From Actinomycetota bacterium (GTDB lineage Bacteria > Actinomycetota > UBA4738 > HRBIN12): a stretch of DNA of 8,240 nt. Where the stretch lies: positions 1-8,240 of the forward strand of contig SIRV01000365.1 of NCBI GenBank assembly GCA_004366195.1. The letters are read 5' to 3'. The notes under the pieces were generated by a model that made no database searches, had not been told where the DNA came from, and was given only the letters and a program-made list of their open reading frames with translations. How positions within the stretch are numbered: the first letter of the stretch is position 1; each line of letters opens with the position of its first letter. Made by a program: the position numbers and the translations under genes. Of the stretch, positions 6,385 through 8,240 are shown in pieces.

Positions 6385-6413
6385 GGCAACCGGCTGTTAC
6401 ATTCGGTGTTGCC
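6385..6413. repeat. Inverted repeat GGCAAC-N17-GTTGCC, candidate operator
   Basis: Perfect 6-bp arms lie at 6385-6390 (GGCAAC) and 6408-6413 (GTTGCC), centred near 6399. Inner bases CCG (6390-6392) and CGG (6404-6406) add partial symmetry. The segment is unusually AT-rich for this window and encloses the -10-like TACATT at 6398-6403. The spacing and place suit a dimeric XRE-type repressor acting on the regulator's own promoter, and perhaps on the divergent oxidoreductase. The function is inferred only. Confidence 0.45.
6398..6403 (+). promoter_or_regulatory. Possible -10 element TACATT for the XRE-TPR gene
   Basis: TACATT matches TAnnnT in the AT-richest part of the spacer. Transcription starting 6-8 nt downstream would leave a leader of about 75-80 nt before GTG 6488, which is consistent with the good ribosome binding site there. 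No TTGAC-like -35 box is present at 16-18 nt spacing. Confidence 0.35.
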
Positions 6414-6475
6414 ATCGGGCGCTGGGGCCGCCCGCCCACGCCCGAGCCGCACGCAGCGCTTCCCCCGGGCGGTCC

Positions 6476-6481
6476 GGAGGT
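6476..6481 (+). promoter_or_regulatory. Shine-Dalgarno GGAGGT that fixes a GTG start
   Basis: GGAGGT ends 6 nt before the GTG at 6488. This decides the start of the XRE-TPR gene: the upstream in-frame ATG at 6371 would add 39 residues with no homology-like features and has no ribosome binding site. Confidence 0.8.
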
Positions 6482-6487
6482 GGGTCG

Positions 6488-7762
6488 GTGATCGGAGCGC
6501 GGATCAGGGAGCTCCGCCTCGCGAAGGGGATGACCCAGCGGGAGCTGGGCGCTCCCCGGTACACCCACGCCTACATCAGCACGATCGAGGCCGGCCGGCG
6601 CAACCCCTCCCCGGGCGCCGTCGAGTTCCTGGCGAGCAAGCTGGGCGTCACGGTGGAGCAGCTCGTCACGGGGCGACCGCCAGACCTGGTGCCCCGCCTC
6701 GAGTCGGGGCTCCTGCGAGCCCGGCTCGCCGTCTCGGACGGCCGCCCGGAGGAAGCCGAGCGCATGTTCGCCGAGATCGCCTGGGAGGCCCGGCAGTACG
6801 AGCTGCTGCGCATCCAGGCGAAGGCGGAGGAGGGTCGCGCCCTCAGCCGGGAGCGCGCCGGGGACACGACGGCCGCCCTGGAGCGGTACCGACGCGCGCT
6901 CGCGCTCCTCGAGGGACAGCCGGCGTCGCTGCGCGCCGACGCGGTGGCCGGCATCGCCCGGTGCCTCCAGGCCCTCGGCGACGTGCGGTACGCGATCCAC
7001 CTGCTGGAGAGCCTGCTCGCCGAGATCGAGCACGAGGGGCCACCGGACCCCAACGCCCTGGCTCGGATCCACGCCTCGCTCGTCGATGCGTACCTCGACG
7101 CGGGTCTGTACCGCAAGGCCGCCGAGTCGGCGACGGAGCTCGAGCTCCTCGCCTCCCGCCTCACGGATCCGCTCCGCGTGGGGCAGATGCACATGAACAC
7201 CGCGCACCTCTACCTCGTGCAGGGGCGGATCGACGAGGCCGAGCGCTCGCTGCAGCGCGCGGAGGACGCCTACCGCCAGCTCGCCCTCCAGAGCGAGCTC
7301 GGGGGCACGTACCTCGCCCGCGGCTACGTGGCGTCCCGCGACGGCCGGCACGAGGAGGCCCGCGAACACCTGGAGCGGGCGATCTCGGTCTTCGAGGAGA
7401 CCGGCGACCGCAAGGACCTCGTCCGCGCCGTGAACGAACTCGCCCGCATAGAGCGTCTGGAGGGCCGCCTGGAGCGCGCCGAGGAGCTCCTCGAGCGGGC
7501 CATCGCCCTGGCCGACGAGCGCGACGCGCCGATCGCCGCCTGGGCCCACCGCGAGCTCGGGCTCGTCCTCGTCGAGCGCGATCCGGCCCGGGCCGAGGAA
7601 CTCCTGCGCGATGCGATCGTCCTGTACGAGCGCTCGGACCAGACCGCCGAGCTCGCCGTGAGCTACCGCGCCCTCGGCGACGTGCTCGAGGCGCGCGGGG
7701 ATCACGCGGGCGCCGTCGAGGCCTACCGCACGGGGCTCCTCGTCCTCGAGCGCCGCCTGTAG
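6488..7762 (+). CDS. XRE-family transcriptional regulator with C-terminal TPR array
   Basis: A 424-residue cytoplasmic DNA-binding protein. Residues 1-62 are a classic HTH_3/XRE domain: IGARIRELRLAKGMTQRELG, then YISTIEAGRRNPSPGAVEFLASKLGV. From about residue 74 to the end the protein is a run of helix pairs with tetratricopeptide spacing, such as GRALSRERAGDTTAALERYRRALALL, GRIDEAERSLQRAEDAYRQL, GRHEEAREHLERAISVFEETGD, GRLERAEELLERAIALADE and a final GDHAGAVEAYRTGL. This HTH-plus-TPR layout resembles the RRNPP peptide-responsive regulators and many uncharacterised actinobacterial regulators, so ligand or protein binding by the TPR superhelix is plausible but unproven. The GTG start is set by GGAGGT. 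It diverges from the oxidoreductase gene and lies 19 bp upstream of the LLM oxidoreductase. Autoregulation through the nearby inverted repeat is likely but inferred. Confidence 0.92.
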   Translation: MIGARIRELRLAKGMTQRELGAPRYTHAYISTIEAGRRNPSPGAVEFLASKLGVTVEQLVTGRPPDLVPRLESGLLRARLAVSDGRPEEAERMFAEIAWEARQYELLRIQAKAEEGRALSRERAGDTTAALERYRRALALLEGQPASLRADAVAGIARCLQALGDVRYAIHLLESLLAEIEHEGPPDPNALARIHASLVDAYLDAGLYRKAAESATELELLASRLTDPLRVGQMHMNTAHLYLVQGRIDEAERSLQRAEDAYRQLALQSELGGTYLARGYVASRDGRHEEAREHLERAISVFEETGDRKDLVRAVNELARIERLEGRLERAEELLERAIALADERDAPIAAWAHRELGLVLVERDPARAEELLRDAIVLYERSDQTAELAVSYRALGDVLEARGDHAGAVEAYRTGLLVLERRL

Positions 7763-7768
7763 CCCCGC

Positions 7769-7774
7769 TACACT
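7769..7774 (+). promoter_or_regulatory. -10 element TACACT, leaderless start of the LLM oxidoreductase
   Basis: TACACT lies in the 19-bp gap after the regulator gene, 7 nt before GTG 7782, and there is no Shine-Dalgarno sequence. It suggests that the oxidoreductase is transcribed from its own start, not only by read-through. The following bases CTCCGGCGCG are identical to those behind the permease -10 element at 3626-3635. Confidence 0.55.
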
Positions 7775-7781
7775 CCGGCGC

Positions 7782-8240
7782 GTGGCGCGCCCGCTGCGGA
7801 TCGGGGTCCAGCTCCCGGAGGTGGAGCGGGACGTCCGCTGGCCGGAGTACGCCGCGATGGCGCGCGCCGCCGAGGAGGTCGGCTTCGACTCGATCTGGAT
7901 GGGCGACCACCTGCTCTACCGCGGGGACGGCCGTCCCGAGCGCGGGCCGTGGGAGGCGTGGACGATGCTCTCCGCCCTCGCCGCCGTGACCCGGCGCGTC
8001 GCCCTCGGCCCGCTCGTCGCGAGCACCGCGTTCCATGCGCCGGCGATGCTCGCCAAGATGGCCGCCACGGTGGACGAGGTGAGCGGGGGGCGGCTCGTGC
8101 TCGGCATCGGGGCTGGGTGGAACCGGGTGGAGTTCGAGGCCTTCGGCTTCCCCTTCGATCACCGCGTGGACCGCTTCGAGGAGGCCTTCACGATCGTGCG
8201 CCGCCTCCTGGCGGGGGAGCGCGTCACCTTCCACGGCCGC
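7782..8240 (+). CDS. LLM-class (luciferase-like) F420-type oxidoreductase, N-terminal part
   Basis: The first 153 residues of a luciferase-like monooxygenase-superfamily protein; the gene runs off the right edge. The TIM-barrel N-terminus is recognisable: RIGVQLPEVERDVRWPEYAA, RAAEEVGFDSIWMGDHLLY, TMLSALAAVTRRVALGPLVAST, ATVDEVSGGRLVLGIGAGWN and FEAFGFPFDHRVDRFEEAF. In actinobacteria, members with this GVQLP...GDHLLYR...GAGWN pattern are usually annotated as F420-dependent, but FMN use cannot be excluded from this part. The substrate is unknown. The GTG start is chosen because it directly follows the TACACT -10 element and gives the normal family N-terminus. It could also be cotranscribed with the regulator. 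Confidence 0.9.
   Translation, partial: MARPLRIGVQLPEVERDVRWPEYAAMARAAEEVGFDSIWMGDHLLYRGDGRPERGPWEAWTMLSALAAVTRRVALGPLVASTAFHAPAMLAKMAATVDEVSGGRLVLGIGAGWNRVEFEAFGFPFDHRVDRFEEAFTIVRRLLAGERVTFHGR

Larger units (their letters stand above)
6314..6487. other. Divergent regulatory region between oxidoreductase and XRE-TPR regulator
   Basis: This 174-bp spacer holds the -10 element of the minus-strand oxidoreductase close to its left end, a 29-bp inverted-repeat segment around a plus-strand -10-like element in the middle, and the regulator's ribosome binding site at its right end. No additional gene is convincing here. A minus-strand GAGGAG plus ATG at 6372 opens only a shadow frame. Confidence 0.6.

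Noticed and set aside
6313..6415. Earlier in-frame ATG at 6415 for the oxidoreductase, giving an N-terminal extension with an RR-containing stretch (DRRTVLGGAVPF) that looks slightly like a Tat signal
   Set aside because: The start would lie inside the inverted repeat, family members begin near the SFW block, there is no hydrophobic export core, and a -10 element sits right before 6313.
6416..6434. GC hairpin CGGGCG-N7-CGCCCG in the leader of the XRE-TPR gene
   Set aside because: Six-bp GC-only arms are expected by chance in DNA this GC-rich, and there is no T-run or conserved riboswitch feature.
6371..6487. Upstream ATG at 6371 for the XRE-TPR gene
   Set aside because: The extra 39 residues look non-coding, there is no ribosome binding site, and GGAGGT precedes GTG 6488 at ideal spacing, directly before the XRE domain.
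5495..7705. A 736-codon minus-strand open frame crossing the XRE-TPR gene into the oxidoreductase
   Set aside because: Only the part below 6313 is a real protein (the oxidoreductase N-terminus). The rest is the antisense of the TPR coding region.

Overview
This is a very GC-rich window with strong third-position G/C bias. It fits a high-GC Actinomycetota genome, probably a little-studied or metagenomic lineage; nothing here fixes the genus. Four things point that way: a surface protein ending in an LAxTG sorting signal (the class E sortase type of high-GC actinobacteria), an F420-type luciferase-like oxidoreductase, four genes whose start codons sit directly behind a TAnnnT -10 element with no Shine-Dalgarno sequence (the leaderless arrangement common in actinobacteria), and dense, tightly packed genes. 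I see no tRNA, rRNA, CRISPR array, insertion sequence or phage gene.

Layout. Positions 1-282 hold the end of an unrecognised, apparently frame-disrupted ORF. Next is a secreted wall-anchored protein (283-1698, +). Convergent with it, and overlapping its 3' end by 65 bp, is a minus-strand pair read from 3567 down to 1634: an AmmeMemoRadiSam-type radical SAM enzyme followed by a MEMO-family protein, joined by an ATGA overlap. Divergent from that pair is an EamA/DMT-family permease (3636-4472, +), whose end overlaps by 17 bp the convergent methylglyoxal synthase gene mgsA (4456-4848, -). Upstream of mgsA on the same strand is an FAD-dependent DAO-family oxidoreductase (4902-6313, -) broken by a one-base frameshift near 5551. 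A 174-bp divergent regulatory region (6314-6487) separates it from a DNA-binding regulator with an N-terminal XRE helix-turn-helix and a TPR array (6488-7762, +). After 19 bp comes the start of an LLM-class, F420-type oxidoreductase (7782 to the right edge, +).

How the genes may work together. The radical SAM-MEMO pair is a recognised two-gene module, but its usual third partner, AMMECR1, is not in the window. The remaining enzymes (MgsA, the FAD oxidoreductase, the LLM oxidoreductase) are redox or carbonyl metabolism genes with no pathway link that I can show. The XRE-TPR regulator is the obvious candidate to control itself and the divergent oxidoreductase: a 6-bp inverted repeat (GGCAAC/GTTGCC) is centred on a -10-like element between the two genes.

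The most interesting signals are the leaderless-promoter pattern at four of the starts, the inverted repeat in the regulator's promoter region, the tandem four-cysteine modules with an LAWTG anchor in the surface protein, and the single-base frameshift in the oxidoreductase. I found no system that I can confidently call undescribed.
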